Made by a program: the position numbers and the translations under genes
The notes under the pieces: generated by a model
Told to the model about the DNA's origin: nothing
The model's input: the letters and a program-made list of their open reading frames with translations, nothing else
Database searches by the model: none
Assembly: GCA_903813345.2 (NCBI GenBank)
Contig: CAIIXF020000001.1
Span: forward strand, 23,705,915 to 23,769,914
Direction of reading: 5' to 3'
Source: Owenia fusiformis
Taxonomy: Eukaryota > Annelida > Polychaeta > Sabellida > Oweniidae
DNA length: 64,000 nucleotides
Part shown: positions 44,001-50,500 of the stretch, one piece after another
Position numbering within the stretch: the stretch's first letter is position 1
How the letters are laid out: every line of letters begins with the position of its first letter

Positions 44001-44216
44001 ATGGGATTGCCATGGTAAAACTTCCCGAATCCTCTTTCAGTCTTAGCCCTGGTCTTAGCCTAGGCCTCTGTGATTTGTGAAAAACAAAAATTCCACAGGA
44101 AATTCAATCAAAATTTGATGACAATATTTTAGGGGATGTAACACTCCACATACTTGCGCCATAAGCGATGCTCCCTTCCTCTTTGTGTCCCCCGAATCTC
44201 TCTTGTTGCCGAACAT
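3331..44216 (-). CDS. CC2D1: CC2D1A/CC2D1B (Lgd) homologue, complete, 21 exons
   Basis: Homologue of coiled-coil and C2 domain-containing protein 1 (Drosophila Lethal giant discs). In this family the protein binds the ESCRT-III subunit CHMP4/Shrub and acts in endosomal sorting. Exons in transcript order: 44216-44154, 40605-40470, 40050-39950, 39753-39547, 39037-38854, 38487-38341, 37864-37740, 37324-37243, 36927-36814, 36550-36402, 35769-35511, 35309-35161, 34875-34819, 34181-34044, 33775-33717, 31601-31485, 8089-7960, 6460-6409, 5394-5295, 4254-4164, 3579-3331. All junctions are AG/GT and all phases agree, giving 902 residues, within the family range. Four DM14 repeats lie near residues 130-186, 285-342, 395-455 and 533-588, separated by Pro-rich linkers. 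A C2 domain spans about 700-835. Intron 16 is 23.4 kb and contains a fucosyltransferase gene. One or two family paralogues exist in other animals, so A versus B is not assigned. Confidence 0.95.
4325..4387 (-). repeat. Displaced copy of CC2D1 exon 21 splice acceptor
   Basis: On the minus strand this copies the intron 20 end, the acceptor AG and the first 11 bases of exon 21 (TTGATGGATGG), as also found at 3568-3632. The copy lies upstream of exon 20, inside intron 19. The two copies differ by a few bases and one indel. Confidence 0.8.
6591..6672. mobile_element. Short foldback MITE, family A
   Basis: Inverted repeat with ends 'gttatgtactgggaggtttt' and 'ccaaaccgaccgtacataac'. The same ends are found at 7837-7925. 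A further inverted pair ('caagtagagttttcagg' near 6690 and 'cctaaaactctacttgg' near 6912) flanks the region just downstream. Lies in CC2D1 intron 17. Confidence 0.65.
7183..7540. mobile_element. MITE with 21-bp TIRs and a near-perfect central hairpin
   Basis: Ends are 'agtgtatctagggaccggga' and its reverse complement at 7519-7540. Inside, 7219-7255 and 7258-7294 form a 37-bp hairpin with a 2-base loop and one mismatch. 'gagttgtatacg..' units repeat between 7365 and 7445. No clear target duplication was found. Confidence 0.75.
7545..7720. repeat. Low-complexity (T)n/(TCAAAA)n tract
   Basis: Repeated blocks of 'tttttttcaaaa' over about 170 bp. No gene. Confidence 0.85.
7837..7925. mobile_element. 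Short foldback MITE, family A, second copy
   Basis: Inverted repeat with arms 'gttatgtacggtcggttttc' and 'aaaacctcccagtacataac', extended inward by 'acagggtttatcc' and 'ggataaaccctgt'. It ends only 35 bp from the donor of CC2D1 exon 17, inside intron 17. Confidence 0.75.
8110..11600. other. CC2D1 intron 16, unannotated part
   Basis: No supported gene. It contains a palindromic 'tacgaccagtcgtaag' motif near 8340 that recurs near 28830, a C-rich run near 9105, a diverged dispersed repeat at 9155-9290 resembling 1-160, and a short 'agtcaactcg' repeat near 10400-10440. The small open frames here have no recognisable similarity. Confidence 0.5.
11608..12705. repeat. GGCCGCCATTTT satellite element, copy 2
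   Basis: Starts with 'gcgactccacggagtagcaa' and 'atcccacc'. About seven tandem units of roughly 145 bp follow, each with 'gtccctaggcatcatcata', 'aaatttgaaccaaatccgtt', 'tgagttatcaaagattacg' and 'atggccgccattttgaaa'. It ends with a short 'gaacgaacggacggacgg' tract and 'cgaacttcattcggtgggat'. The start 'atcccaccga(ac)' and the end '(gt)tcggtgggat' are inverted relative to each other. Lies in CC2D1 intron 16. Confidence 0.85.
13051..13115. repeat. Short sequence shared with 61131-61190
   Basis: Contains 'ttcgggtcagatagcatgtc'. The partner contains 'ttcgggtcagataacatgtc', and similarity continues on the left side. Each copy lies about 300-600 bp past the stop codon of an intronless minus-strand gene. 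Confidence 0.55.
13624..14979 (-). CDS. Alpha-1,2-fucosyltransferase, GT11 family (FUT1/FUT2-like)
   Basis: Intronless 451-residue type II Golgi membrane protein. GT11 enzymes transfer fucose from GDP-fucose to galactose in alpha-1,2 linkage on glycans. A short basic cytosolic tail precedes a transmembrane segment at about residues 13-36. A Lys/Pro-rich stem runs to about 160, then the catalytic domain follows. The motifs visible are 'HGLGRLGNKLFQFA' (168-181), the nucleotide-sugar motif 'HCRRGD' (308-313), 'ATDDRDW' (353-359), and 'DMGILSSMNHTIMSTGSFGWW' in part (385-405). Length and motif order fit the family. An acceptor-like 'tttatagcag' lies just before the start, so an upstream 5'UTR exon is possible. 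It lies within CC2D1 intron 16 on the same strand. The exact acceptor substrate cannot be told from sequence. Confidence 0.93.
   Translation of the reverse strand: MIMMDRMRKTTLSAMLLTLQLLLGLCGVYLVVMIWFTSNYKTNTLIPTEHHGYRREVSRTSFFSGIFFDTYKKTEKNHVGSIAPSIFDEHHPVPQNVTSNVTSKIDQRTIMENKTVEVNPIKIKNVPKKRIWRKPQVKKTVQKPPAKKQIKVDIPRPDDKPRRLYLEHGLGRLGNKLFQFAAAFSIAIANNMTLYVPYDTEVIRIFNISHIKTYTAQDYISFRASGAKIQTIKHISYDHSFMNLKWKYHIKLHKGGVQTYMYFWKEYQSHIRSLYVFNKFIKSQINAYLDGLQKKYSMHGEITYVGIHCRRGDRAYDPAVINAGYKATPVSYFQKAINLTLTRYKTPIVYVVATDDRDWTTKNFNPPGENTFFEHTPWGLTAEYDMGILSSMNHTIMSTGSFGWWSAYLAGGDVIYFNEPFKPKTVRWKLWKKYFETQMYPKEENWHGMGE
15847..15993 (+). pseudogene. Myb/SANT-like (Harbinger/NAIF1-type) relic
   Basis: Short frame of 48 residues starting MADEVGKQRSEAFSS and running through a 'LEVMMDIIEKKYDVL' helix. 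This resembles the N-terminal Myb/SANT-like DNA-binding segment of Harbinger-associated proteins and of NAIF1-like genes. A donor-like 'gtaagt' follows 'SLSH' at 15961, so it may be the first exon of a former element gene. No nuclease or other transposase part was recognised in the element. Tentative. Confidence 0.4.
18417..19047. mobile_element. Nested MITE in the centre of the foldback element
   Basis: Perfect 12-bp TIRs TGTTACGCGGTA and TACCGCGTAACA, flanked by the 5-bp direct repeat CAACG (18412-18416 and 19048-19052). The interior carries repeated 'catattcacctgcggtatatg' type blocks in both orientations. Length 631 bp. It inserted after the host foldback element formed. Confidence 0.85.
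21792..21934. repeat. 48-bp-arm hairpin in right arm of foldback element
   Basis: 21792-21839 is the reverse complement of 21887-21934 with one mismatch. The outer bases are 'ctcagaagacaacagaatcg'. The spacer is about 47 bp. The left arm of the large element does not show the same full hairpin. Confidence 0.85.
22130..23515. other. CC2D1 intron 16, no gene seen
   Basis: AT-rich sequence without recognisable coding or repeat structure apart from 'gctagcat' type near-palindromes around 22500-22555. Confidence 0.5.
23521..23590 (+). repeat. tRNA-like sequence, probably SINE head or tRNA relic
   Basis: Contains a perfect pol III B box ('gggttcgagtccc' at about 23569-23581) and an A-box-like 'tggctttgggta' about 40 bp upstream. 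The T arm pairs, but I could not fold a convincing acceptor and anticodon stem. A T-rich tail follows. Called tRNA-derived rather than a functional tRNA. Confidence 0.4.
24076..24292. mobile_element. Short MITE with CAGGCC ends and poly-C core
   Basis: Ends 'caggccagtagccaggg' and the reverse complement of 'cctgtctacgggcctg'. Flanked by the direct repeat GTATG (24071-24075 and 24293-24297). A long C run lies at about 24115-24137, with 'gaaccccccct' repeats inside. Similar 'AGGCCCGTAGCCAGG' ended elements are common in marine invertebrate genomes (general knowledge, not searched). Confidence 0.75.
24973..25592. mobile_element. Foldback repeat with arms over 200 bp
   Basis: 24973-25257 is inverted relative to about 25383-25592. 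Matched words are 'ggaggagggaaagtatcgca' / 'gaggagggaaagtagcgca', 'acatgttttttctgaaa', and 'aaaggaataagtaat' opposite 'attacttattccttt'. No coding content. Confidence 0.7.
25600..28860. other. CC2D1 intron 16, no gene seen
   Basis: No supported gene. A locally more GC-rich patch at 27,420-27,790 contains short inverted words ('gaaaaactacg' and 'cgtagtttttc'). It could be a decayed element, but no ends were found. A 'cttacgaccagtcgtaa' palindromic motif near 28830 matches the one near 8340. Confidence 0.45.
28870..29345. repeat. Degenerate tandem repeat of about 150 bp, three units
   Basis: Three units share 'ttctagattttcata', 'acatccctgaaaatt', 'caatccatcaaatgg' and a 'caaaatggctgcc' style block. 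Divergence between units is high. Confidence 0.6.
29815..31137. repeat. GGCCGCCATTTT satellite element, copy 3
   Basis: Starts 'gcaactctacggagtagcaa' and 'atcccaccgaac'. About eight degenerate units follow with 'tgtccctaggcatcagcata' and 'aaatttgaaccaaatccat'. It ends with 'gaacggacggacgaac' and 'cgaacttcgttcggtgggt'. Same layout as copies 1 and 2. It ends about 350 bp from CC2D1 exon 16. Confidence 0.8.
31485..40605 (-). CDS. CC2D1: CC2D1 exons 2-16: DM14 repeats and linkers
   Basis: Fifteen exons in 9 kb. Exon 2 has the acidic 'DAELEAELAAL' family motif. Exon 3 is strongly acidic (DDDGEDDDIDLDDPELL). DM14 repeat 1 spans exons 4-5, repeat 2 exons 7-8, repeat 3 exons 10-11 and repeat 4 exons 12-13. 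Each DM14 pattern is an 'LxxRxxxY/F..A...AK..G....A..Y' helix followed by 'G.PVD'. The repeats are split at nearly the same place by an intron, consistent with exon-pair duplication. Exons 5, 6, 9 and 11 are Pro-rich linkers. Exon 14 ('DDEFEFVQED') and exon 16 ('CRKDLDALKNAY...FHYE') are the conserved lead into the C2 domain. Confidence 0.93.
32285..33344 (-). pseudogene. Decayed mariner-like transposon
   Basis: TIRs 'cagggtgatcattaagttct' and, at the other end, 'cagggtgatcactaagttct' read on the minus strand. The element is flanked by TA on both sides (32283-32284 and 33345-33346) and is 1,060 bp. On the minus strand a transposase remnant reads 'LLPITQAAHTSLEELGFTQV' and 'APYSPDN'. This matches the helix plus (P)PYSPD motif near the third catalytic residue of mariner transposases. 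The frame is broken elsewhere, so it is not active. It lies in CC2D1 intron 15. Confidence 0.85.
33514..33649. mobile_element. Hairpin MITE in CC2D1 intron 15
   Basis: Inverted ends 'aaatagtgactgcc' and 'ggcagtcactattt', with further inverted words 'gcaatagt' / 'actattgc' and 'agaatatcctct' / 'agaggatattct'. Length 136 bp. Lies 67 bp from exon 15. Confidence 0.75.
34169..34535 (-). repeat. Tandem duplication including CC2D1 exon 14 acceptor
   Basis: Two units of about 190 bp. Unit 1 runs from the real exon 14 acceptor. Unit 2, centred at 34361-34535, repeats 'gacttagggatctacaatat' and then the same intron words ('cagcatttagtaagatagtg', 'ctttttacaaca'). On the minus strand unit 2 holds a second acceptor AG followed by ATCCCTAAGTC, a copy of the first 11 bases of exon 14. 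Confidence 0.85.
36915..37002 (-). repeat. Ladder of duplicated acceptors before CC2D1 exon 9
   Basis: On the minus strand 'tttatgacagTTC' occurs four times, with a fifth degenerate copy 'gatgacaattcc'. The AGs lie at 36928, 36946, 36965 and 36980, spaced 15-19 bp. The most downstream AG is the in-frame junction used in the gene model. Using the next one would add 18 nt, in frame and without a stop. Confidence 0.85.
40805..40870 (-). other. tRNA-like relic
   Basis: The minus strand reads 'tagctcagcagtagagtgct' followed by 'ggtttgaatccc', resembling A and B boxes of a tRNA. Anticodon and T stems do not pair well, so this is a pseudogene or SINE fragment at most. Lies in CC2D1 intron 1. Confidence 0.35.
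41936..42555. mobile_element. MITE with AGGTGTCAC ends
   Basis: Perfect 9-bp terminal inverted repeats AGGTGTCAC / GTGACACCT. Subterminal 'gggtcagacat..gggttgg' and 'gacccgacccgaaat..' words are also partly inverted. Length 620 bp. No clear target duplication. Lies in CC2D1 intron 1. Confidence 0.65.
43028..43630. mobile_element. 603-bp Mutator-like MITE, copy 1
   Basis: Begins 'cagatattggccagatcgtt' and ends 'ctggccgggatctatg'. The ends are inverted ('GGCCAGAt..TTTTGTAGTAG' on both strands) and inverted similarity extends about 100 bp inward. Flanks are AGAGGGAGCA and AGAGGGAGAG, an 8-of-10 target duplication. A nearly identical copy of the same length is at 63027-63629. It contains a perfect TGACGTCA at 43331-43338. 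Non-coding. Confidence 0.88.
44154..44216 (-). CDS. CC2D1: CC2D1 exon 1 (start exon)
   Basis: Encodes 21 residues beginning MFGNKRDSGD and ending SLMAQ, followed by the donor 'gtatgt'. The basic, Gly/Lys-rich start followed by an Ala/Gln tail matches the short N-terminal exon of this family. It joins in phase 0 to exon 2, whose first codons continue as MGMTPDLS. Exon 2 could also serve as a start because its first codon is ATG directly after the acceptor. The exon 1 model is preferred because it restores the family N-terminus and sits 227 bp from the divergent neighbour. Confidence 0.8.
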
Positions 44217-44443
44217 AATGATTAGTTAACCAAAAACTTTATGAACGTTGATTTCCCGTGAAGAATAGAGAAGGAAGCATTTTTTGTTTTGATATTTTTC
44301 AAATCTCGAATTACGAGATTACAAACGAGACTCGAGATGGAAGCAAAATTTTGCAGAAAATGCATTTTCTATGTTTATTGTAATATTGTAGCGTAAATAG
44401 ATAACAAGTTACTTAAATAATCGAACAGTTATAAGATTATATT
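44217..44443. promoter_or_regulatory. Bidirectional promoter region between CC2D1 and REXO1
   Basis: Only 227 bp separate the two divergent start codons. The stretch must therefore hold both 5'UTRs and the core promoters. It contains the inverted words 'tctcgaattacgaga' and 'gagactcgaga' but no clear TATA box placed for either gene. The function is inferred from gene layout. Confidence 0.7.
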
Positions 44444-44561
44444 ATGTTCAATACATCTGGGTATTTTCGAGGCGTAACATGTCCGTATTATGCCAATGGG
44501 CTATGTGAAAGACCCTACTGCCATTTTCGACATGTCAAAGCTGACAACAATGAACAAAAAG
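44444..44561 (+). CDS. REXO1: REXO1 exon 1: N-terminal CCCH zinc finger
   Basis: Encodes [16 protein letters not shown] and then '[10 protein letters not shown]', spacing C-x7-C-x4-C-x3-H. This short N-terminal zinc finger is characteristic of REXO1 proteins. Ends in phase 1 at 'gtaaga'. The start is the first ATG after the divergent promoter. Confidence 0.9.
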
Positions 44562-47500
44562 GTAAGATTGAGGCCTATGTGTTGGTCTTGGTGTTATGTG
44601 TTACTGTACGTTAGTTTATCTGTTATAATTTAGATAGATAAATGCAGAGGGTAAATATCTTTTGGCCTTGTTTCTTATCTGACATACATGTACAGTTATC
44701 CCGTGCCAGGACTACAATAGTCCTGGATTGAGCCCAATCTTTTGCCTGTACGATTACAATTTGGGAGAATTATCGACGCCCCTTACACTTAGATACCTAT
44801 TTCAATAGATTCCTTGGTATAATAGCATTCTTTTCGTGTAGTTAAATCCACAATTGTCTGGGTTTATCGGCAGAATGAAATTTTCGTTTTTGATCGCAAT
44901 ATTTGCGTGTTATATTTAACTTATATCAACTGTCAAATTCCTCCATTTATTAGTACTTCCGGGCCAGTCGAATGGGGAATCCCCTTTTAAATCCAACCGC
45001 CATCAAGAAAAGTGATGGAATCTCTCGAGATCAAAAACGAAAATTTCTTCGTTCTGCCGATAAACCCAGACAGTTGTGGATTCAACTACACGAAAAGAAT
45101 GCTAAAATACCAAGGAATCTATTGAAGTAGGTATCTTAAGTGTAAGGGGCATAGATACATGTAATTCTCCCAAGTTGTAATCGCACAGGCAAAAGATTGG
45201 GCTCAATCCAGGACTAAAGTCCTGGCACGGGATAAATGTACAGTATCTTGTAGTCCAACAACACTAGACCTAGCCTGGGGCCTTGTTTCTTATCTGACTT
45301 ATCTTATGGCCCCGACTAGGTCTAACCTCCATCATCATTTTGGCATAAGCGCGTAATTTTTATCGTTCCGCTAGTTTCGACAAGCGGAACTAATTAAACC
45401 CTGTAATAAGATGGTATTGTGAAATAATGTGATCTAAGCAAGCATATATACTGTACCTTATGAATACAAATACATCATCCAATATCCCCCTGTGTCTTTG
45501 ATGATGAATACATTCAAAAGTATTCGAGACCGCTTGCAATTCCGAGACACACTGAACGAAACACCGTTGATAATTACATTTAGAACATGTTTTAACCATG
45601 AACATGTAGATCTACGTTTCTTCTGTTTTCAGAGCATGCAGAGCAAGATGGCTCATCAAAGGAGCAGTCCCAGACATCTAGTAATTCTGGTTCCTCTCTT
45701 TCCATTCTCAACATGGTTGGGAATGCAATACAGCAGGTACAAAGAGAAATTGATGTCAATCAGACAAGACCCCCTCATATACAAGGGGCACCTGGCACCC
45801 CATTGGTTTACAAACCTACACTTATTTCACATGGAAGGAAGCAGGAACTTGCATCTACAAATTTCAGTAACCGCAATAGACTTCAAGCCAAACCATATCG
45901 TTATGTCCCAACTGCTATTCCAAAGAACAGGCCTCATTTAATATCTTATAAACCAACTCCAATCAAAGAATTAAAGAAACAGGATACCAGTAATACTGAC
46001 CTAGAATATGATCCTGCTTGTAATTACTCCACTAGTACAACTAAAAGTCCTCCTAAAAAGCCTCCAAATGAAACAAGTAAAAGCCCAATAAAAGGAGCTA
46101 ATGTTAAGAGTCCAGGTAGAGCACTCCCATCTGATGCTATTGAGGCCAAGTTCAGTAGTGAAAGTGAGTCTGAGGTTGAGGCAAAGGATGAAGATAAAAT
46201 AAAAGAGGAGAAAGATGATCACAAAACTGAGTCTGAGTCTGAAAAGAATAAGGATCACATTGAACAGCATGCAAATGCTAATAAAGAAGACTTGGTGTCT
46301 AATATCTCATCAGGAACAGAAAGTGTGGAAGCCAATGTAACAAAGAGAAATGAAACTGATCAAAAGTTAATGAAACCAGATGAAAAATTAAAAGATAAAG
46401 ACAATTTGGCAGATTCTGGCACCAAAAAAGAAACAGGGAAAGATATTCCCATTGAGGAATCTAAGGAAAAGCCAAAAGAAACAACTGGAAAACAGTCAAA
46501 TGCTGAAGAAGAGGATAATGCGGATATAATTGAAGTTCCCATTGACACAAGCAAAGTGAAGAAAGAAAAGGAAGATGATGCATATGAAAGGACAGTTAAA
46601 ACAAATGAAGCTCATCCAGCTGACACCAAAAACAAAGATGTCAAAGAACAAGACAATGTTGTTGACAAAATACAAAACATTAAACTAGAAAAAGACACGC
46701 CCCTTAGTACAAAAGCATATGAAGAGGCAGACACCACAAATAAAGACCAGTCTATTATGAAACCAGAAAAAGTGAAACAAGAACAATCTGATCAACATAA
46801 AGATAATTTGGATGATCTACAAGCAGAGTCAAAAAAGATTAAAGAGGATAAAGCTCAGCGAGATTCAGATGACTCCTTGGTTCTCTCTGATAGTAGCAGT
46901 GATTCTAGTGTCGGGTCTGAATATAGCAATACCAGCAGCTCAAGTAGTTCAGAGTCTTACAGTAGCAGTAGCAGTGATTCAGAGTCAGATACAACAAGAT
47001 CTTCAAAGCATAAAAAGACATCAAAAACAAAAAGGAAAAACAAAAAGCATAGAGACACAAGTCATTCAAGATCACGTGATAAAAAGTCATCTCACAGATC
47101 TAGACATAAGTCACGAAAAACAAAGAAAAAATCTCGTCATTCTTCAAGGTCAGCTTCTCGATCTAGAAGTAGGAGAAAATCATCAACTAAACAGAAGAGG
47201 CACAGGTCATCTCGTTCAAGGTCAAGATCAAAAAGTAAAAAGAAGTCAGATGAAAAACATGGAAAACATAAATCAACATCTTCTAGGTCAGTGTCACATT
47301 CCAAGTCCAAGAGGAAATCAAATGATAAGCAACATAGGAAAGCTACCTCAAGGTCACCATCAATATCATCCTCAAGGTCAAGTTCAAGATCTAAAAAGGA
47401 CAAGAAGGAAAAGTCTAAAAAGGATAGATCTCATGATAAATCTTCAAAACACAAACCTGAGTCTAAGACAAGCACAGATAAAAGAAGTTCCTCAGAGAAA

Positions 47501-50500
47501 AGATTGAAAGATAAAGATAAGGACAGACAGAAGAGGAGAGACTCAACAGGAAAAGAAAAAGAAACAAGACATCGAGATAAAAAGTCTAAGGAGTCTAGTA
47601 AGAATAAACATTCTAAATCAAAGAGCTTAGAATCAAGACACCACAAAACAGACAAAAAGGAACATTCCAAAAGTAAACATAAAGATGCAAATGATGCACT
47701 CAAAGCTAGCATAAAAAGGAAACGCAGCACATCTCAAACATTAGTACAATTATTTGGTGAGGATACTGATAGTGATCTAGAAGTTATATCAAGTGGTTCA
47801 AAAGCCAAGAAACCAAGCAGTTCAGTTGAAGAATCTAGCACTAAAAGATCATTAATTGTATGTTCCCCTGTCAAATCTAAGAGAAAGGATCCTGAAGTGA
47901 TTGTAATTGATAATGATAATGACCATAAACAGTCAAACCATGGTGTTATAAAATCTTTGCCCCTGACCAAACGTAAGAACAGCACTGATACCAAAGTTGC
48001 TACTCCAAACAATAAACTGATAAAGGATCATATGGAAAATATTAGAAAAAGTATTGATGATAATGACAAGCCTGATGCTGAGAAAGACAGAAATGTAACA
48101 CCAGCTAAAATTTCAAAGAACAGGTTGACATCAATACGTAAAAGTATTGAAGATATTTTGGAACATGAACCAAAACCAGGACCAAGTAATGAAAATGATA
48201 ACCCCAAAGATGACAAAACAGCCAAAGATCTGGAAAGTGACATTGACAATGATGTTGATGACCTCAGTTCAGATGATGAAAATGACTTTGAGGAGGTTGA
48301 AGACATGGACCTTGAAGCAATGTTTGAAGAGGATGATCCTTTTGATGAATGTTTGAAGATATTTAATGAGAGCAAAGGTGTCGCTCCAGTCAATGACCAG
48401 GGTCCTGTAAGTATATATTATATGATCCACTGTTCCTTCTTTTGCCAATAGTCCAATAGTCAAAAGTCCAGTAGTAAAAATACATTTGTTCCATGGAAGT
48501 TTTCAAAAAAATATTGTGCGAACCAAAAATAGAGTTTGGTGAACACATTATAGCTTACATTATTGGCAATGTGAAATATGAACAGCACTTGTATGTGTTG
48601 CTAAAAAAGAAAGTTGGAGGAAAGTGAGCAGTATAGTCAGCCCCAACGTTAGTATTTATCCCTGATTTGTTCACATTGGAAGTCATACAAGTACTCAATT
48701 GTCCTTTGTGGGCTCTAGGCTAGAAATCACGCTTTTTCTTCAGTTCTAAATATTTTTTATCTGTTTTCCAGCTGAAAAAGAAAAAAACAGAAACGGAAGC
48801 AGCTTCCTCTAGCCTAGCAAAGAAGAGGAAGGCACATGATAAAGCTGCCAACATTCCAGTAAGTGAAAATATTGTACACGAATTAAGAAATATAGACCGA
48901 AGAGCAGGGGTAATATTGTCGAATACACCCTGCAGGGCTAGGCACAAACGTTTTCTGTACCCCAAACTACTGAAGGTAGTGAGGGGTTCGAAAGCTTTTG
49001 TGCCTAGCCCTAAGGGGTGTATTCGACAATATTACACCTGCTCTGAGGTTTATATTACGATTCGAACATAAAAACTCACCAAAATGTTTCGAATATTCAT
49101 TATGGTCTGCCATTACTACGGCCCGCCGTTATGACGTCACACATTACACGTATTACCAGGGGTTTTGTTCGCGAATATACCCCGGCTGAAATGTTGACTT
49201 TGTTTACAGTTTATAGAAGGCGTGAATACAGTCATGTTCGAATGCTGGTTAGGCCTTGATGATATAATAGTTCCAAATGAATATTGTCACTATTACCCAG
49301 TTCTATACATGCCACCAGTTAGTACTGCACCACATGTAATATTAACAGTAGGATGGCCAATCATCAGAAAATCCTTTTTGCATCAGTTTGGCAGGGATAT
49401 GAACCCCAAAATGTCACGACCCATGTTAACAACAAGCATGTCACTGTACCTTAATCGGCCTAATATGATGGTACTCACATACTCTGGTGAATAAGAGACA
49501 TACATACATGCATGTATATAAATTACTGTTACACTAAGTTCTCTGTTTCATAATGTCTTCACTTTTCATGACGTTATAGTCTCCAACTTTTTTATGGACG
49601 GTGTTCAGCATTTGGGGGTTTGCATCTGTAACAAATGACATGTGGTGACATTTTGTATGTTAATGCCTTGTTCTTTTAAGTTGTATTTATTGATCTATTT
49701 TCAGGTAAAAAAGAGCAAGCCAAAGACATCAGTAAGAATGACTCCTGCCCAAGTAATGCATAACAGGTTCCAGGACCTGCAGAAGAAAATGACTAAAGTT
49801 GCTGCAGTAAATGATTCAAACACTCAGGTAATTTAAACTTAAGCCAGTTCTGCACCTTTACAAAAGATTGAAAAACTGGGAAAGTGTCTTTTCAATTCCA
49901 TGTAATCAAAAATTAGATTTTGAGCTACTGTAAGTATTCTACTATAATATGTGAGTATCACATAAAATGTGAGAAATATTATCCAATTTGTTAGTTATTA
50001 TGAGTATACTCATATATGCAAATCGATATTTCTCATTTTCATTGTTTCTATTTCACAGGTGGCCTATTCTATGAGTAGTTCAACATCTTCTGTACAGCGC
50101 ACAGCTCACACCCCCAAAGCCAAGCCAGGCACAAGTCTACTCACAAATAAAAGAAGGGAGTCTCTTGTTAAGAAAACACAAGAACCGCTTCAAATAGGAA
50201 CAATAGCAAAAAATGCCAAGCGAGTGGCTCATGTTCCAGCTGTGGTGAGTCGACTATATTGTATGTTACTATGTATATTACAGGCTGTAGTAGATTCCCC
50301 ATAAATCTTAAGTGAAAATTAAAGGTTGGATCTGCCATAGGAAGGTGAAAACTATAAAAATGTTTTATGAATGTAAACCTTAAGGTTTCTTCTGTCCAAA
50401 ATATAAAACTTCTGAGGATCACATATTATGCTCTCTCTCTCTCTCTGTCTCTTTATATTACAAAAATTAGTGAAGAGAAATCTTGCGAACCTCTCATGCA

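Noticed and set aside
46001-48463. Several minus-strand and alternate-frame open frames in REXO1 exon 2
   Set aside because: Shadows of the low-complexity RS- and acid-rich coding exon.
49222-49494. Plus-strand 90-codon frame between REXO1 exons 3 and 4
   Set aside because: No recognisable domain, and its borders do not fit the splice phase. It may be a fragment of the repeat that follows the hairpin at 48888-49057. Not annotated as a gene.
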